Origin: Candidatus Magasanikiibacteriota bacterium | GTDB taxonomy: Bacteria; Patescibacteriota; Patescibacteriia; Magasanikbacterales; GWA2-37-8 | Reading direction: 5' to 3' | NCBI GenBank assembly: GCA_903858555.1 | Contig: CAIOJG010000072.1 | Location: 1-7,830 of the forward strand | Length of the DNA: 7,830 nucleotides | Shown here: positions 5,415 to 7,830 of the stretch, piece after piece | Position numbering within the stretch: position 1 is the stretch's first letter | Layout of the letters: each line of letters opens with the position of its first letter | Position numbers and translations under genes: made by a program | The notes under the pieces: model-generated | Told to the model about the DNA's origin: nothing | Databases searched by the model: none | Seen by the model: the letters and a program-made list of their open reading frames with translations, nothing else

Positions 5415-6782
5415 GTTAAAGATATTGAAAAAATTGTCTCGCTCTGCAAACGTCGTGGTTTTATTTTTCCGGGCAGTGAAATTTATGGCGGTTTGGCCAA
5501 TAGTTGGGATTACGGTCCACTTGGTCATTTGCTGAAACAAAACATCAAAAAAGAATGGTGGAAATTTTGGGTACAAGAACGCGCCGATATGGTGCCGATG
5601 GACGCTGCGATTATTATGAACCCAAAAGTTTGGGAAGCCTCAGGACACTTGCAAAATTTTAGTGATGAATTGGTAGAATGTAAAAAATGCCATCACCGTT
5701 TTCGTAGTGATCATCTTTTGGAAGCCGAAAGTCTGCGCCCAGAATACGATAAAGGCAATCCAAAAACTATTTCGGAAGTAAAATGTCCAGATTGCGACGG
5801 TGCTTTGACCGACCCTAAACATTTCAATTTAATGTTTAAAACTTTTTTGGGCACCAATGAGGATAGCGCGACCACGGCTTATTTGCGTCCGGAAACTGCG
5901 GCTGGGATGTTTGTGAATTTTAAAAATATTCAGACTGCGACTCGTCGTCGTTTGCCATTTGGTATTGCTCAGATTGGTAAATGTTTCCGCAATGAAATTA
6001 CTCCGGGAAATTTTATTTTCCGCACGCGTGAGTTTGAAATTGGAGAATTTGAATATTTTATCAATCCAAAAGATTGGGAACAAACATTTGAAATGTGGCT
6101 CAGTGAGATCAAGCGTTGGTGGCAAGATATTATGCAGATTGATATGGATAATCTGGTCTGGCATGAGATTGAAGATGGTGAACGCGCACACTATAGTAAG
6201 CGCACTGTGGATATTGAATACAAATATCCGTTTGGTGTCAAAGAATTGCACGGCATCGCATACCGTACTGATTTTGATCTGACTCGTCATCAGCAGGTAA
6301 GTGGAGCGGATTTGCAATACCTTGATCCAGAAACTAATGAGAAATTTTTGCCGCATGTGATTGAGCCAACTTTTGGTATTGATCGTATGTTGTTGGTGTC
6401 TTTGCTGGAAGCTTATAGTGAAGAAGAAGCCCCAACTAGCGAAGCGGGTGAGACTGAAGCGCGTGTGGTGATGAAATTTCCAAAACATTTGGCACCAATT
6501 CAAGTGGCCGTTTTGCCACTTTCTAAAAAAGAAGAACTGTCCAGTGTGGCCAAAGAAGTCGCCAATGATTTGCGTAAATATTTTTCCGTAGATTACGACG
6601 AAACTCAAAGTATTGGTAAACGTTACCGCCGTCAGGATGAGGTTGGTACACCGTACTGTGTCACTTTTGATTTTGAATCTTTAGAAGATAAAAAAGTCAC
6701 GGTGCGCGATCGTGATACTATGGCTCAAGACCGTGTGGAAATTTCGGCGCTTAAAGATTATTTACAGAGCAAGTACGCTTAA
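5412..6782 (+). CDS. glyQS: Glycine--tRNA ligase, single-chain alpha2 type
   Basis: This 456-residue class II aminoacyl-tRNA synthetase charges tRNA-Gly with glycine using ATP. It is the homodimeric form found in archaea, eukaryotes and some bacteria, not the two-gene alpha2beta2 form. Seen: GFIFPGSEIYGGLANSWDYG near the N-terminus; a zinc-ribbon cysteine set C90, C93, C125 and C128; YLRPETAAGMF, which is glycine-site related; class II motif 2 with FRNE at 192-195 followed by TPGNFIFRTREFE; motif 3 with FGIDRMLL and Arg325; and a C-terminal anticodon-binding domain from about residue 359 (LAPIQVAVLP, then IGKRYRRQDEVGTPYCVT). ATG 5412 is chosen because it follows the frr stop by one base and gives a normal N-terminus; the open extension to 5370 would overlap frr. 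The protein is somewhat shorter than the roughly 500-residue Thermus enzyme but no motif is missing. A long antisense frame over it is a shadow. Confidence 0.96.
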   Translation: MVKDIEKIVSLCKRRGFIFPGSEIYGGLANSWDYGPLGHLLKQNIKKEWWKFWVQERADMVPMDAAIIMNPKVWEASGHLQNFSDELVECKKCHHRFRSDHLLEAESLRPEYDKGNPKTISEVKCPDCDGALTDPKHFNLMFKTFLGTNEDSATTAYLRPETAAGMFVNFKNIQTATRRRLPFGIAQIGKCFRNEITPGNFIFRTREFEIGEFEYFINPKDWEQTFEMWLSEIKRWWQDIMQIDMDNLVWHEIEDGERAHYSKRTVDIEYKYPFGVKELHGIAYRTDFDLTRHQQVSGADLQYLDPETNEKFLPHVIEPTFGIDRMLLVSLLEAYSEEEAPTSEAGETEARVVMKFPKHLAPIQVAVLPLSKKEELSSVAKEVANDLRKYFSVDYDETQSIGKRYRRQDEVGTPYCVTFDFESLEDKKVTVRDRDTMAQDRVEISALKDYLQSKYA

Positions 6783-6790
6783 AAAATATT

Positions 6791-7830
6791 ATGCATAAAA
6801 TTCAAAAGCTAAAAAATAATTTGACCTTGATCACTGCGCCTCTCAAAGGTACGCGCGCCACCACCGTGATGGTAATGGTGCCGGTTGGTTCTCGCTATGA
6901 GCATAAAAAAATCTCCGGTAGTTCGCATTTTGTGGAACACTTGATGTTTAAAGGTACGCAGAAACGTCCAACCGCTCAAGATGTGTCACGAATTTTGGAT
7001 GCGGCCGGTGCCGATTACAATGCGTTTACGGGCAAAGATTATACCGGTTATTATGTCAAAATTGATTCGGCTAAACAAGAATTAGCTTTTGATTTGGTGT
7101 CGGATATGTTGTTTAATTCCAAGTTTGATGCCGCGGAAATTGAAAAAGAAAAAGGTGTTATCGTGGAAGAACTGCGTATGTACGAAGACAATCCAACCAT
7201 GAGTGTGGATATGTTGTATGAGCAGTTGCTTTTTGGTGATTGTGCTTTGGGTTGGGATATCGGCGGTACACCGGCGAGTGTGCGCGGTGTGAATCGCGAT
7301 GAACTGTGGAATTATTTCCAATCCGTCTATAAAGTAGACAATATGGTATTGGTAGTGGCCGGCAGTATAAACAAAAATTTAAAAAAATATTTACAATATT
7401 TTGTCAGTCCAGATAGTCTAAAAAATAAAGTTAAAAAAACCGTTCGTAAAAATGATTTCAAAAAATTTGTTTGGCCAAAGAAAAATTTAGCTTTGGTTGA
7501 CCGAGTGGCGGTAAAAGATAAAAAATTGGATCAATCCCATATTATTTTAGGCTTTCCAGGTTTGCCATTAAATCACAAAGATCGTCACGCGATGAGAGTG
7601 CTGCTCACTATTTTAGGCGGCGGCATGAGTTCTCGTTTGTTTGAAGAAGTGCGCGAAAAACGTGGTTTGGCCTATATGGTACGTGCTGGTAGTAGTAATT
7701 ATCGTGATGTTGGTACAGCCTATGTTCAAGCCGGTTTGGATCCGTCTCGTTTACCGGAAGCGATAAAAGTAATTCGGATTGAACTTGAAAAAATTGCCCA
7801 AATTAAAGTTTCAGAAAAAGAACTTAAAGA
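6791..7830 (+). CDS. M16 family zinc metallopeptidase (insulinase/processing-peptidase-like; 3' partial)
   Basis: The frame runs from ATG 6791 to the window end, giving 346 residues of an expected roughly 420. The inverted zinc motif HFVEH is at residues 46-50 (zinc ligands His46 and His50, catalytic Glu49), in the context SSHFVEHLMFKGT. The third ligand is Glu127, 76 residues after His50, in EKGVIVEELRMYEDNP; Glu126 is the alternative. The C-terminal M16 domain shows GGGMSSRLFEEVREKRGLAY at 276-295, with Arg288 and Tyr295 matching the R/Y pair that completes the active chamber. The protein is therefore the catalytic M16B-type, with both domains in one chain. No signal peptide is visible, so it is probably cytoplasmic; its substrate is unknown. 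It starts 8 bases after glyQS with no SD sequence and is likely the next gene of the same operon. Confidence 0.93.
   Translation, partial: MHKIQKLKNNLTLITAPLKGTRATTVMVMVPVGSRYEHKKISGSSHFVEHLMFKGTQKRPTAQDVSRILDAAGADYNAFTGKDYTGYYVKIDSAKQELAFDLVSDMLFNSKFDAAEIEKEKGVIVEELRMYEDNPTMSVDMLYEQLLFGDCALGWDIGGTPASVRGVNRDELWNYFQSVYKVDNMVLVVAGSINKNLKKYLQYFVSPDSLKNKVKKTVRKNDFKKFVWPKKNLALVDRVAVKDKKLDQSHIILGFPGLPLNHKDRHAMRVLLTILGGGMSSRLFEEVREKRGLAYMVRAGSSNYRDVGTAYVQAGLDPSRLPEAIKVIRIELEKIAQIKVSEKELK

Noticed and set aside
5829..6608. 259-codon antisense open frame under glyQS
   Set aside because: It is antisense to conserved class II synthetase motifs, its translation is rich in Phe, Trp, His and Thr in patterns expected from complementing coding DNA, and no promoter or start context was found.

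Overview
The window looks like a chromosomal piece of a bacterium of the Candidate Phyla Radiation (Patescibacteria), probably a Parcubacteria-type lineage. This placement is inferred from gene content and style: a single-chain (alpha2-type) glycyl-tRNA synthetase, a very large secreted protein with a lamin-tail domain and a Ser/Thr-rich linker, an Asp-box (Ycf48-like) propeller lipoprotein, tight gene packing, and AT-rich start regions with no Shine-Dalgarno sequence. The standard bacterial code fits throughout: all five stop codons in the window are TAA, and no frame needs TGA to be read as sense.

Layout, all on the plus strand. (1) 1-2817 is the 3' part of a long secreted, multi-domain protein. 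The frame is open from base 1 and has no ATG, GTG or TTG codon before 421, so the gene starts upstream of the window. Its visible order is an AT-rich segment, a conserved 'DYA..LLPKAIGYSAG' motif, a Ser/Thr/Pro-rich linker, a lamin-tail domain and a duplicated beta-helix-like region. (2) 2818-2873 is a short gap holding a good extended -10 promoter (2832-2860) and no visible terminator hairpin. (3) 2874-7830 is a tightly spaced run: holB (DNA polymerase III delta'), an Asp-box propeller lipoprotein, frr (ribosome recycling factor), glyQS (glycyl-tRNA synthetase) and an M16 zinc peptidase cut by the window end. Gaps between these genes are 3, 11, 1 and 8 bases, so they are probably one transcription unit driven from the promoter at 2832-2860.

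The putative operon mixes replication (clamp loader), translation (frr, glyQS), an envelope lipoprotein and a peptidase. These are mostly household functions and need not work in one pathway. No RNA gene, CRISPR array, insertion sequence, attachment site or terminator could be supported. No stretch above 300 bases lacks a gene. The less ordinary parts are the mosaic secreted protein with a sharp base-composition step near 280, the near-leaderless holB start, and the shared SD-less start context of frr and glyQS.
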